Shown here: piece by piece, positions 15,364-28,070 of the stretch
Layout: every line of letters begins with the position of its first letter
How positions within the stretch are numbered: position 1 is the stretch's first letter
Source: Xestospongia muta
Taxonomy: Eukaryota > Porifera > Demospongiae > Haplosclerida > Petrosiidae
Direction of reading: 5' to 3'
NCBI GenBank assembly: GCA_963693285.1
Contig: OY848925.1
Location: 5,372,932-5,436,931, forward strand
DNA length: 64,000 nucleotides
The notes under the pieces: model-generated
Databases searched by the model: none
The model's input: the letters and a program-made list of their open reading frames with translations, nothing else
What the model was told of the DNA's origin: nothing
Made by a program: the position numbers and the translations under genes

Positions 15364-18300
15364 TCATTTAATTAAGACAATATTGACATTCTGTTGCAAT
15401 CTTAATTGGCTATTTCCTCTGACATTGCACTTCACTTTAATAATCTTCATAAACTTGTAATACTTTAACCACACAGACATTGGACTGCTAAAATCAACAC
15501 ACTCTTTTCCTTCAATTGATTTCCACATGTAATTATAAGGACCAGCTAGACAATCTAGACTTGCTATATGTATGCCTGTAATCGCAAACACAACATCAAA
15601 GTCTACACTGTAAGCAATTAACATAACAGTACATATACATGTACAACATATCTACATGTAACTTCCTATATCTGGACACTGTTGATTAATTATTTAAATA
15701 AAAGGAGCATCCCTTTTTGGATGTTAGGCATATCCCCAATTAAAAGACATTTAACTATTATCTTTAATAATAAAATGTTACACTGTTAGAGTTCATTTAA
15801 GCCAAGTGTATGTATCTATTATTTTCTATAACCTTGTTCGTTTGTTAGCTTGAAAGAAGACTTCAGCTGGATAGTTGGGGTCAGATGATTTAGTTACCTT
15901 AGCAACTGGTGCATCTAAAATAAAATAAAAAGCAGAAAGAGTACAACACCTCAAAGTATCTGTTCATTGTTATATGATTATTACCTTCACTGTCTGTGGC
16001 TTCTCTCTTCCTTGTAGACAGACCACCAATGACAACACCTAAATAAAATAAACTCACTAATCTAACTTGTGTGTTTATCTACCAGGTTGAACACTATCTT
16101 GTTTTTGAGTAGATACAACAGGATGTGAAGAAGAGGATGGACCAGAAGGACCTCCTTTAGGGGGGATGTATGTTCCTGTGGTTGATACTGTACCTCCTGT
16201 TTTCAATCGTGGTGACTGTTTAGCTCTGTATGAGGGTGAGATAGGCATTGGACTATTATGTAAACGGAATTGCTTAGGAGGAGAAGAAAGAGCTTGACGG
16301 ACACGGTCGAGGGTACGTTCACGTTGACTTCTCTGCCCTCTCTTGTGACTTGCTACAGCTTGTGCAAGGTCTGCATCTAAAATATAAAAGTGAAAATTTA
16401 AAATTATATATCAAATTAAAAAAATTAACAATGATCTAAACTTTTACCTGATGGTCTTCCAAAATTTTGTGCATCAATCAAATTATTAGTTGTTCTAGCA
16501 GCTTTGAGGAGAGTATGAGTACCAAGTTTCTTTCTTAAATGAAGAATAATGGCAGTAGGAATCATGGAGAAAGGAAGATGAGGAATAAGATCATCCTTAT
16601 ATTTAGACATTGAATAACCCTAGAAGAATGAGGTAGTGTTTTCTTAATACTCTCTCTCTCTCTCTCTCTCTCCATGCATATACTCACACACACACATGTA
16701 CCTTCTTTGAAGCTTTATCCGGTCGTTCTACAATAAAACAGAAAAAATTTTATACATCAACACAATAAAATTTTATACGTTAACAGAATAATATTTTTAT
16801 ATTAACACAATAAAATTTTATACACTAACATAATAAAATTTTACACATTAACACAATAAAATTTTATACATTAACACAATAAATATTACCTTTAAGAGGT
16901 TTTTTCTCAATTGGAGGTGGAACTATGTCACTTGCTTGGGCAGCTGCAGTCTCACGATCAATTGTCTCTGTATAGCAATAGCATATAATTCACCATACAT
17001 ACATTGATAAATGTGTCACATGACCTATCGTGTGTTTATCACGTGACAAGTAATTTATTATATACAATATGGATCCATATACAATGTATATGTAATAATT
17101 AATTAAAGAAATCTCCCCTTACCCCAACGTGTAGGTAATTTGAGACCACCATATTTCCTCCAATAAATGTAACAGTGACCACAAAGACGACAGTGCTCAT
17201 GAGCAGGACCCCAAGAGACCCAACGAGATGAAGACACGCAGAAACAACTTTCACATCCTTTCTCGCCGTCTGCTCCAAGAGGAACTGGTGTATTCTCTGA
17301 TGGAATGACTAGGTTCATCTCTCCAGCAGAAGCAGCCTTACCTGTGATAGACAGACAATAAAGCAGGTATAAAGAATATCTTTGTTACCAGAGAGGTCAC
17401 GAGGACCAGTAGGTGGAGCACCAGATGGAGTTCTGAGGTGTACTATAACTTCCTTTAAATCATTTTGTTTTTCAATCATTCGATGACGTTTCTAATAAAA
17501 ACATCAATGAGTTGCTATGGCAACCAATACTGACCTGTATCTGATAACGATCTGTTGTCTTCCACATGTAATAATAAGCTATTATACTCTTCAATGGTTT
17601 CCATGGCAACTAAAAGCACAATTAAAACCACAACATCTACATGTACATGTGTTCTTACATAACGTCTCTGAATGTAAAGAAAATTTTTCTCATCTTGAAG
17701 GCCTTCTTCAAATCGTTTAGCTTCCTCTATTAAAACAATAAACTTATATTATTATTGTGGATGGGGTGTGGTCTTGCCTTGTGACCACGCCTCTAACTCA
17801 TCAGCACAAAGAACAGGTCCTCTAGGAACAAGGCGGCTAGTGGCTACATTGATGTTGTAACGACTTTGATGCAATGTGTCCATTGCATGAAACTAACAAT
17901 GGATATAAGAATGGATGAATGAATAATAGATAAATGGATGGATTGACAAATGGATGGATGAACAGTCAGATACTAACTAATGTGATGTCACGAGATGCAG
18001 CAGCTGCTCCCAGTCTCAAACTGATTTGAGGTTTCTTAGCTCCATCTAACAGAGCACGGGCAAAAGTCCCAATAGATCGAGAAACCACTAAAAACTGTTC
18101 TACTTTACTATCCTGCATATTATTAGGCTCCCACAGGGGTTCCGCTTTATTTTTGAGTTCTTTCTCAGACCCAGGGATAGGGGGAATGTATTGAGGGACA
18201 ACAGCTTGATATTCGGGACCAATCCGTATCTCTCCTTTGTCAACGAGGAGAGTTTTCTGATTAGGATCATAAACCATAGTGTAAAAGAATGTGTCCTCTT

Positions 18301-19628
18301 TCTCCATGTACGAACAAATATCTTCTAACTCATTAAGAAGACTCACTGAACATTTGCCTCTATACAAAGTAGGTGGGGACATATAAATCACATGACAATC
18401 ACATGCAAAGAATGGAATTACACAATGATGATGGGAATGTTAAACAAATCACTGTTCAATTTCCTATAAATCACATGACAATCACACGCAAAGAATGCAA
18501 TTACACAATGATGATGGGAATGTTAAACAAATCACTGTTCAATTTCCTATAAATCACATGACAATCACATGCAAAGAATGCAATTACACAATGATGATGG
18601 GAATGTTAAACAAATCACTGTTCAATTTCCTATAAATCACATGACAATCACATGCAAAGAATGCAATTACACAATGATGATGGGAATGTTAAACAAATCA
18701 CTGCTCAATTCTATAAATCACATGACAATCACATGATTACAATTATGATAATGCTTCAAGATTCCTTACTCCAACAAATCATATAAAAGTCACATACAAC
18801 AAAGGTATCCTATCTCTCTCCTTTACCTGACCATGTCGATTTTATAAGTCTCAATTTGACGAGACAGAAATAGTTCACGATGTTTTATTTGATGTTTCTG
18901 TAAGTCACTCAACTTATCAAAGTTGTTAGCACGAGGAATAGTAGTATCCATCTCATTCTCTTCTTCTACAGCCACTATAAAAGACAAACAAACACACACA
19001 TTAGCAGTATAAACAGTTTTCTACTTACTAGCATGTCTGTCAGCTGCTATTAAAAGATTGGGAGGGAGATCTCTACGACGATAGAAACACTTTGCTGCCA
19101 CTTCAACACTTCCTTTACTATTCTGTTAGAGGATGATATACATCACATGACAGTCACATGACAAGATACTGTATGTGGTGTAGACATGTGCACTATGTGT
19201 ACAGATATATGTACATGTAACATGATATCATATTGGATGGCATGTGTATTATTTAAGTACATTGTTGAGTTTAATTATCACATGATGGTCATGTGATAAT
19301 CAAATGACATGTTACCTTTCTCAGTTCTTCTATCTTACAGATTTGGTAAGGTGTGGGAGGTGGATACACTTCCATGAAGATACACTCTGTAAAAGATTGT
19401 ACAAGTTAATAACAATTTGTTTGTAACAATGAAGCAGTTATATATTATTTATATTGTTGTTGGTTCTATTTGCTTCGTCAATACATGTCAACCTTTGAGG
19501 AAATTGGTGTATTATAGCAAATGATCAATGTATATCAATAAAAACTGCTGTATTTCTTAACACATTATTCTTAACATCACGTGATTGTGTGTAATTTCAC
19601 CTCCAATCCTGTAGAGTCCCTCGGCCAT
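15364..19628 (-). CDS. MTA: Metastasis-associated (MTA) family protein, NuRD complex subunit
   Basis: Scaffold of the NuRD deacetylase/remodelling complex that recruits HDAC1/2 through ELM2-SANT. 17 exons: 19601-19628, 19316-19386, 19029-19122, 18827-18974, 17978-18359, 17778-17892, 17659-17726, 17535-17609, 17389-17491, 17123-17341, 16890-16967, 16702-16727, 16448-16619, 16083-16376, 15985-16038, 15833-15914, 15364-15607. They total 751 codons with stop. Domains in order: BAH (CFYRRRD), HRELFLSRQ linker, ELM2 ([33 protein letters not shown]), [31 protein letters not shown] ([25 protein letters not shown]), and a GATA-type finger CESC...CRLCGHC followed by [15 protein letters not shown]. The C-terminal half is Ser/Pro/Arg-rich and diverged; the last exon's 80 residues are the least certain part. 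The intron after 17778 uses a GC donor. An AATAAA lies at 15327-15332 on the minus strand. Confidence 0.95.
16640..16700 (-). repeat. (GT)n and (GA)n tract after the MTA exon 12 donor
   Basis: On the coding (minus) strand the donor GTACATGTGTGTGTG leads into a run of GA, so the tract is purine-rich and just downstream of the 5' splice site. Confidence 0.85.
16735..16885. repeat. 25-bp minisatellite in MTA intron 11
   Basis: About six copies of a unit like ACACAATAAAATTTTATAC plus a few bases. It fills the intron between exons 11 and 12. Confidence 0.85.
18379..18735. repeat. 83-bp tandem repeat in MTA intron 4
   Basis: Four copies with period 83 (phase marker CCTATAAATCACATGACAAT at about 18463, 18546 and 18629, with a shortened last copy). 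Identity between copies is very high, so expansion is recent. It lies in the intron before the RGKCSV exon. Confidence 0.95.
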
Positions 19629-20345
19629 AGTTTACAACAGGATCAGAAGTTATTTTCTCTCTCTCACTTTCTTGCCAGTTTAAGATCAACACTGTTAGTA
19701 CTCCTAGTTTTACGTTAAGTAACGCAGGGGGAGAGATTTTATAGAATATCACGCTGGCAGAACTGTAGATGAGTTATAAGCCACCCTGCGCTTAAATCGA
19801 TACGTACGGATAATTAGAGAATGCTTATAGCGTCTCTATAAATAATTCATATTCATTATCTTCCTAACTGACGGTGAAGAGAAACAAAGAAACTGTTCAC
19901 AGTGTCTTTGACTTGTTCAAGGGTCAGAAAGATAAAGACACTGTTCGATACGTCTCTTGTGGTTTCAAGGAAGAAAAACAACAGTCAGTTTATATTTGAA
20001 TTCTTTTCCCAAGGAGCGAGTGAGTGGGCTCAAGTTTAAACTCGCCACAAGAACCACTAAACCATCCCCTTGCATTGTGTCAGAGAAGTTAGTTGTCTCT
20101 GATCTCCCTCTCATTGTCCCACCTGTTTAGGGGTACCACCCAAAAAGTCTCATTCCTAAATTCTTATACTGAGTCACAAGAGAGAAAGACATTGGTTACA
20201 AAGTAACTAACAAAACTGGAACTAAAGCTACCAGGAAACACCTGTGAACCTGGCCTCCTCTGGCAATCAAAGAGAAGGAGGGTTCTTTCCACCACCATTT
20301 AAGAGAGCTCGTCTCTCTGTGGACACAGCTGCTGGAGAACCCTCC
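19629..20345. promoter_or_regulatory. Divergent promoter region, MTA (-) / WDR26 (+)
   Basis: 717 bases between the two start codons, moderately less AT-rich than the surrounding introns. The genes are head to head, so both promoters and 5' UTRs must lie here. No TATA box or conserved motif can be placed with certainty. An open frame in phase with WDR26 extends to about 20244 without an ATG. Confidence 0.55.
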
Positions 20346-20935
20346 ATGGCAAGCTCAAGTCATTTATCTTCCTCTGGTCTTCATACGAACCACAAATTGG
20401 AAGGAATGCAGTCTGATTCTAAAACTGAAAGTAATGGTGAATGTCATACTAATGGTTACAGTGAAACAAATGGAGGCTCTGAAAGTTGGCATGATGGTTT
20501 CTCTGAGAAAAGAAAGAGACGAGTACAATCAATGACAACGATGGAAACAGATATGATTAGTTTAATTGGACAACATTTACGAGAAAGTGGATATCAGTAA
20601 GTCAAATGGATGGTTGGTAGAAGGAGAAAGAGGGTGTGGTAAGCTATTGCCTCGCCCACTTTACAATAACTACTTATTTAGTACCTTGTATGGAATTAAG
20701 TGTCAATTTCAGATGCTATTAATATGCCTAACAAAGCATTCATACCTTGTCAACAGACACCAGACTTTGACCAATGTCTTGTTAATTACAATGTCACTCT
20801 ATTAACCTTTTACTAAAAGGGAACAGCAAGGCCACGCCTATTGTTACCACACCCCTTTTTAAATATCTCTTAATAGCACATAGTCATTGTCAGCATTGTC
20901 CATGAAGTCAAAACAAAATATGATGGATAATAAAC

Positions 20936-20972
<37 letters not shown>

Positions 20973-21710
20973 GTAAAACTCTAGAAACATTAGTAGAGGA
21001 GTCTGGTTGTGTATTAGAACATCCTACAGCAGCTTTGTTTAGAAGACATGTTACTCTAGGACAATGGGACAAAGTAATGTTGCTCTTTAATATAATTTAC
21101 TGTGAAATATTCAAAGTGGCAGTTTCATAGCACACACACATATGTAGTCACAGCAGTGTCCATCTGTGTATTATAATAGTATAAACTGTTAGATTTATCA
21201 AATAGTTTTAAGAATGGATTGAGATATGTGTGACTGGGTGTGTTTATATATGATGACAATAATTGATTTCATTAGTGATGAAATGAATTTGACTATAATG
21301 CATTTTTGGAGAAATGGGATATAGTGTGTTATCAATCACTGTTTGTCAAGAGATCTTGTGTAGTTATTTACTCTTCTAGTAAAATCTACTATAGTGTGTT
21401 GTTTATCTTGTGTTTTATTTTGTTGGCTAGTGATATGGTAGTATTACTCTTCCTGTAATAATATTTGTTAAATGTGATATCAGATATACTTACTGACTTA
21501 GCTTAGTTTGTAATTATCTTCTGTAGATATTTGGTCCAGTCATTGTTTACTTAATTGTTTTAACGTGTTATTTTCTAATCTATGTACATGTACTTGTACT
21601 TGTATGTGTTTTGTTATCATGTAGGCTATTGGTTCATTGGAGGAGTTATCTCATTTATTAACTGATCCTAGCAGTGTAGAGGTATTTTGTCTAGTTTAAA
21701 AGATAATGCT

Positions 21711-21775
<65 letters not shown>

Positions 21776-22466
21776 AAAATGCGTCTCCTTATTTTAGAGG
21801 AGAAATATCTAGAATTATTAGAAAATGGAGACAAATTATCAGCATTACATTGTTTACGTCATGATCTTACTTTACTTCCTCGTTATCATCCTGATAAGAA
21901 AATACAAGATTTATCACAGTATGTAGAATATAGTGTACTGTTGATAGTGTGTATACATTACACACATATATATTATATCCTATATTGGACTGACCTTACT
22001 GGGCTTCTGTTAAGCTCTGTCTATTAGCAATTTCTATGTATTTATTGAATCTTTATGTGTCTATTCACTCTTCATTGTATCCATTTATTGCTTATCATCT
22101 TAATCTTGTATCGTCCATTAGATATATTATGTGTCAAAGAAGAGAAGACTTACTTAGGACAGCTAATTGGCCAGGGGTTAAGGGTGGAGCTAGAGAGAGA
22201 TTAATGGACCAATTACAAGGTATAGACCCATTTCTAGCATTACCTTGTTTAGAACAGCTGATAGTATATAAGACATAGTATTGTTTACTATAGAATGTAC
22301 ATTGTCTTACAAATTGGTTTGTGTTGCTATTGTCATATCTAGGTACATAGTTACTATATGTGTTGTTAACAGACATCAGTAACAGTGTATGCTATTTAGA
22401 AACACCACCAACATAATAATAATAATACTATTGTTGTGTGGAGCAATATGATAGCACAGCAGATTG

Positions 22467-22504
<38 letters not shown>

Positions 22505-22595
22505 CCTCCCTCCCTCTCTCCCTCCCTCCCTCCCTCCCTCCCTCTCTCTCTCTCTCTCTCCCTCCCTCCCTCCCTCCCTCCCTCCCTCCCTCCCT

Positions 22596-22654
<59 letters not shown>

Positions 22655-25069
22655 AGCTTTTCTGCCAGCATCAATTATGCTTCCTCCAAAGCGATTACAT
22701 TTTTTATTAAGACAATCTGTCCAATTGCAAGTGGACAAATGTCCCTTTCATTATCACAATAAAGACATTTCATGTTACTCATTACTTAATGATCATATAT
22801 GCTCTAGGTATGAACTAAGATGGATGGATGGATGGATGGATGGACAGACAGACAGACAAATGGATGGATGAAATGATGAGTAGACAGCTATTGATGTCCA
22901 TTCTCTACAGAAACCACTTCCCTTCAGAAACTGTACACACCCTCAGAGAACATAGCGATGAAGTATGGTATTTACAGTTCTCTCATGATGGTAATCGACT
23001 GGCATCAGGTTGTAAAGATGGTTACATAGTGGTATGGATACTACAGGTAAATATAACAATACATGTACATATACATGTAAATATAACAATACATGTAAAT
23101 ATAACAATACGTGTACATAACATACATCATTGTACAAGTGATTGTCCAACATTATGTTAAATTTTTCTTTTTTTTAATGGCTCAGATAATATTTGTGATT
23201 CTAATAAACATAATTTTAAATGCTTAATTTTAAAGATTTCACTGCAGTTAAACACGTATCATGTGCTTATCACATGATGATTACATTATTTCACATGACC
23301 ATACCTATTATTACTCTATGTGTATAGCCTTCAGAACGACCTAAAAAGCAACATGTAATCAAAGCTCAATCATCTGGTATTACTTGTTTAAGATGGAGTC
23401 CAGATGACTCACTTCTTCTCTCCTGTGGAGCAGAAGATTGCCCAGAAGTCATTGCTTACGATACTCAGACATGGGAAGAGAAATTTCGAGTAAACAATTC
23501 TACCGAAGACAGTCTGACCTGCTGTTCATGGCATCACTCAGGACAGAAGTTTTTTGTCGGAGGATTGAGAGGACAGTTTTATGAATGCGTAAGTAATTCG
23601 TTAATTACATGTATAATTATATTAAAGTGAGGCAACACTGACCCTGTAAACACAGCCTACAAAGGAAGTAGAAACTAGAGTAGTTAGGGACTGTGGTATA
23701 AGCTGCAGACCAGGCAAACCTAAAGAGATATCCTCATTACAATAGTTGAATATATTACACTATAGTATAGAGTTATTAGCTTGGGACTAGATAAAGGTGT
23801 GTTCTTATTTTGGTGTCCTTTAGAAGAAATATTATAAGTAAACAAGTGTTATTATTTTGGTTTCAATTCTTAGCTGACAGTAATGAATGGTTTCCCAAAA
23901 TATTTAAAGACTGCTTTTGGCAAGTCAACATACAGTTACCAATAAACTATAAATAGAATACATTTAATATGAACAATGGCTGTGTTTCCTCTATCATATA
24001 CCCTTAACAGTATGTACTGTTACAGGTCTAATACCCTTGATAATATGTACTGATAAGGGTATAAGACCTGTAGCAGTACATACTGTTAAGGGTTTAGGGC
24101 CTTAAACAGTACATACTGTTAAAAGTATAAGGTCTATAGGACCTCTAACAGTATGTACTGCTACAGGTCCTATACCCTAACAGTATGTACTATTACAGGC
24201 TCTATCCCCTTAACAGTATGTACTGTTTACAGATCATATGCCCTTAAAAGTATGTACTGTTTACAGGTCATATGCCCTTAACAATGTGTACCGTTACAGG
24301 TCATATGTCCTTAATGGTATATATTGCATGTTGTAAATACAATGTGTAATACATGTCACTACAAATGTAGGAAATGTTGTTATAGTAGAGTTCACTACTC
24401 TTTTTCATTCTTTTACACAGTCCTCTGAAAATGGTGCAGTACTTAATAGTTGGGAGGGAGTACGTCTTCATGCTATAGCCACACATCCTTGTAATGACCT
24501 GGTATATGCTGCTGATTCACACATGAGAATTAAACAATATAATTTTCACGACAAGATTAGTGTCACATTGTAAGTGTCATTGTGAATCTGTGTATATTTA
24601 CACTAACCTGTTATAATAACCCGTTATTCTTGTTTTTAGAGTCAAAGAAGAACATCCAATTATGTCATTCTCACTTTCAAATGATGCTAGATACACAATT
24701 CTCAATGTGGCTAGTCAAGTAAATAATTTTTTTATCATCTTGCTATTCATCTAATGACCTATCCATTCATCCATCTATCCATCCATTCATTCATCCATCT
24801 ATCCATCCATTCATCCATCTGTCTATCCATTCATCCATCTATCCAACCATTTATCCATCCATCCATCCATTAATCTATCCATTTATTGATCATTCTAGGG
24901 TGTTCACATGTGGGATTTGATAGATCGATGTTTGGTTAAACGTTTCCAAGGTGTTACACAGGGATTTTATACCATACATTCATGTTTTGGAATAAATGAC
25001 TCTTTTATAGCTAGTGGTAGTGAAGGTATATAACTACATGATGGAATATTATAATATGTGTAAAATGTT

Positions 25070-25146
<77 letters not shown>

Positions 25147-27605
25147 ACCATCATGTCTATGTATGGAACCAACGTCGTGAAACTCCTGTAATAGTGTTAC
25201 AAGGTCATACTCGTACTGTTAACTGTGTCACTTGGAATCCTGTCCATCCCACAATGATAGCATCAGCCAGTGATGACTGTAAGCACACAACACAAAATAC
25301 ACTATTAATTCACTGTGGGTAGTTGTGCATGTAAATTTCCATCAGATCACGTGACAGATCACATGACACACTCACTATTGTAGGTACTGTAATATTATGG
25401 GGCACTGAAGAGGAGATGAAATATCAACAAGAATTAGAACAGGCTGAACTAGCAAAAAGAAAACAACAAAATGAGGTATATATATATATATAGTCTTGTC
25501 ACTACATGTACATGTACATACATGACTAAAAGTGATTGATTTATCGATGGGCCTACAATTTACAACACTACTTGAATATGGACTACTGTGATCTAAAATA
25601 CATCTATCATTAAATAGTTAATATCTTGGTGTGCCTACATTAGTAGGCTCTACAACAATGACAGAATGCCTCATTAGTAAGCTCTACAACAATGACAGAA
25701 TGCCTCATTAGTAAGCTCTACAACAATGACAGAATATCTACCATTAGTAAGCTCTACCACAATGACAGAATGCCTCATTAGTAAGCTCTACAACAATGAC
25801 AGAATATCTACCATTACTAAGCTCTACCGCAATGAGAGAATGCCTCATTAGAAAGCTCTACAACAATGAGAGAATGCCTCATTAGTAAGCTCTACAACAA
25901 TGACAGAATATCTACCATTAGTAAGCTCTACAACAATGAGAGAATGCCTCTAGTAAGCTCTACAACAATGACAGAATATCTACCATTAGTAAGCTCTACA
26001 ACAATGAGAGAATGCCTCATTAGTAAGCTCTACAACAATGACAGAATATCTACCATTAGTAAGCTCTACAACAATGAGAGAATGCCTCATTAGTAAGCTC
26101 TACAACAATGACAGAATATCTACCATTAGTAAGCTCTACAACAATGAGAGAATGCCTCATTAGTAAGCTCTACAACAATGACAGAATATCTACCATTAGT
26201 AAGCTTTACAACAATGACAGAATATCTACCATTAGTAAGCTCTACCACAATGACAGAATGCCTCATTAGTAAGCTCTACAACAATGACAGAATATCTACC
26301 ATTAGTAAGCTCTACAACAATGACAGAATATCTACCATTAGTAAGCTCTACAACAATGAGAGAATGCCTCATTAGTAAGCTCTACAACAATGACAGAATA
26401 TCTACCATTAGTGACTTAGAATACTAGTAACTTGTCTCTTACAAATTACTATATCCTCCAGGAACAGTCTCAAGTCTTTCATAATGGTGTACTCGAAGAC
26501 AAACATGAAACTGAAGAAGATGAAGATGAAGACTTTGAAGATGAAGACGAAGAAGAAGAGGAGAACGAAGAAGAGGAAGGAATGGACATCCAGTCATCAA
26601 GACCAATCTTAGAAGCTGACTTACAGGCCTTAGAAATGTTAGATCCAGAATCTTCTTCACGTGATGAAAGTATTGGCAGTGCTGAACAACTTGAAGCTGC
26701 TGTATCGTTATCAGCATTATCTGTCGGTTTAGCAGCAGTTAGAGAACACAGTCAACAATTAGCTTCAGAAGCTAGATCTGAGCCCTCGGCGTCCATTCTT
26801 GTGATAATGCCAGCACCAAATTCTAGTAATCTTGTGTCTTCAGGACTCGATGTAATTGAGAGAGATGAAGAAGACCAAGAGGAAGCAGTGACATCCATTT
26901 CTGTGTTGACGGAAGTCCCAGAGAGTCTCGTCTCACAAAGTTCCTTCGACCAACCTGAGTCAGAATCAAGGTCATTAGATTTAGACTCCTCAATGGAGAG
27001 TGAGAGCAGTCGTCAAATGGATTCATTATTATCTGAAGGAGAAATTCTATCAACTTCAATGTCTGTAATTACTTCAGTCTCACGTACAGTAAGAACTAGT
27101 GAAAGGAGTAACATTGGAGAATCTAGTGAGGCAGCAGGACAAAGGGATGTTCCTGTCATTCCTCCGCTAGAAGAAGTTGGTAACGGAGCAAGTAATAGTA
27201 ATGGTAATAATCCTGAATCACAAGATGGCGGCCCTCACATAGTGGAGTCTTCGTCATCTCAACGCTCTAGTAGCAATGGGAGGACTACAGGTAAGTCTCT
27301 TTGTGATTTGTGTTCATACAATGTGACCACCAAGTGTGTTTATGAAATAGTTCTGTGACAAATATTTTGTGATAAACTGAACTAATAGTAAAAATATATC
27401 TACCTAGTTAGACTTGTCTTGTATTGTACTGAAATTGAAACTAATACTTAAATATAATATAATACACATGTACAATGTAGGTTAGTGTTATCATAAGCTA
27501 TTAAACTACTTCACATGTTAAAACATCAACATAACACCATTATTAGTAAGATTTGTAATGTTTCAATTTTGGTCTCTAGGGTCCAGTATTTCAACTATGG
27601 TTTAA
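20346..27605 (+). CDS. WDR26: WD repeat-containing protein 26 (CTLH/GID E3 ligase subunit) with acidic C-terminal extension
   Basis: Substrate-recruiting/scaffold subunit of the CTLH (GID) ubiquitin ligase. 15 exons: 20346-20596, 20974-21073, 21625-21681, 21776-21918, 22122-22219, 22657-22807, 22911-23046, 23328-23588, 24421-24569, 24640-24718, 24899-25025, 25147-25278, 25384-25475, 26462-27290, 27580-27605; 877 codons with stop, frame closed. LisH ([14 protein letters not shown]) and CTLH segments ([37 protein letters not shown]), [18 protein letters not shown], then WD40 repeats ([66 protein letters not shown]). After the last WD blade a helix rich in Glu, Gln and Lys leads into about 280 residues of acidic then Ser/Glu-rich tail, absent from the vertebrate protein (about 660 residues). 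Start taken at the first in-frame ATG; an upstream exon cannot be excluded. Confidence 0.95.
20941..20970 (+). repeat. (CT)n before WDR26 exon 2
   Basis: Pure CT run ending four bases before the acceptor at 20973. Confidence 0.93.
21713..21773 (+). repeat. (CT)n before WDR26 exon 4
   Basis: Pure CT run merging into the CTCAG acceptor at 21775. Confidence 0.95.
22470..22650 (+). repeat. (CT)n/(CCCT)n before WDR26 exon 6
   Basis: Alternating CT and CCCT blocks up to the CTATAG acceptor at 22656. Confidence 0.95.
22822..22870 (+). repeat. (GGAT)n/(GACA)n after WDR26 exon 6 donor
   Basis: Purine-rich tetranucleotides about 15 bases after the donor at 22808. Confidence 0.85.
23589..24420 (+). 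other. WDR26 intron 8, containing a clustered palindromic repeat
   Basis: Longest unit-free intron of the gene until 23995. From 23995 to 24310 it holds about ten copies of a motif with the palindromic core AGTATGTACT or AGTACATACT in both orientations. Confidence 0.8.
24000..24310. repeat. Inverted/tandem repeat array with AGTACATACT core
   Basis: Units such as CCCTTAACAGTATGTACTG plus TTACAGGTC occur in both orientations. 24000-24055 pairs with 24055-24112 as a long imperfect hairpin; later units are mostly in one orientation. Confidence 0.88.
24740..24890 (+). repeat. (ATCC)n/(ATTC)n tract before WDR26 exon 11
   Basis: ATCC/ATTC/ATCT tetranucleotides on the coding strand, ending just before the acceptor at 24898. 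Confidence 0.9.
25073..25144 (+). repeat. (CT)n before WDR26 exon 12
   Basis: Pure CT run fused to the CTCAG acceptor at 25146. Confidence 0.95.
25640..26412 (+). repeat. Minisatellite in WDR26 intron 13
   Basis: About 20 copies of a unit of roughly 35-39 bases made of TTAGTAAGCTCTACAACAAT plus GACAGAATATCTACCA or GAGAGAATGCCTCA. The two variants often alternate, giving a dimeric higher-order period. Confidence 0.95.
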
Positions 27606-28070
27606 ATTGAAGCATCCATGTACATGTTGTTAACTCGGAAGCCACCAACCAGCATTACCTCTTACTTGCACCTCATCTGTGTTGCTTACTCTGTTCCACA
27701 AGAAACCGAACTATAATATAATAATTGTCTCTCACTTCAAAATTAAATTCTTAAATCCATTTTTTGTGATGTTCTATATTATAAATAGTTTTTAGGACGT
27801 AGTCTTTCCTTCACAGATATAGCTTCTATCATTAGAGAACCCTCAGATAATAGTTTACATTTGTTTATTAGTAGGTATAACACATCATGACATAGCTGGA
27901 GGAATATAACTATTTTATTATTTATCATTCAGCTTGATATTGTTATTATTATTATTCATTTAATAATTGTTATTATGACAACTTACTAATAACTTGATAA
28001 CCATTAATAATTATTGTCTATATGCTTGTTCTGAAGCATATTAATATCCACGGATCAAGGTAATGGCTAT
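27606..28070. other. WDR26 3' flank
   Basis: AT-rich, with TTATTATTATT runs at about 27940-27975. Presumed 3' UTR and spacer to the convergent bHLH-like ORF. No other gene seen. Confidence 0.45.

Noticed and set aside
25640..26412. CRISPR-like array
   Set aside because: The repeats are contiguous with no unique spacers, in a eukaryotic intron; it is a minisatellite.
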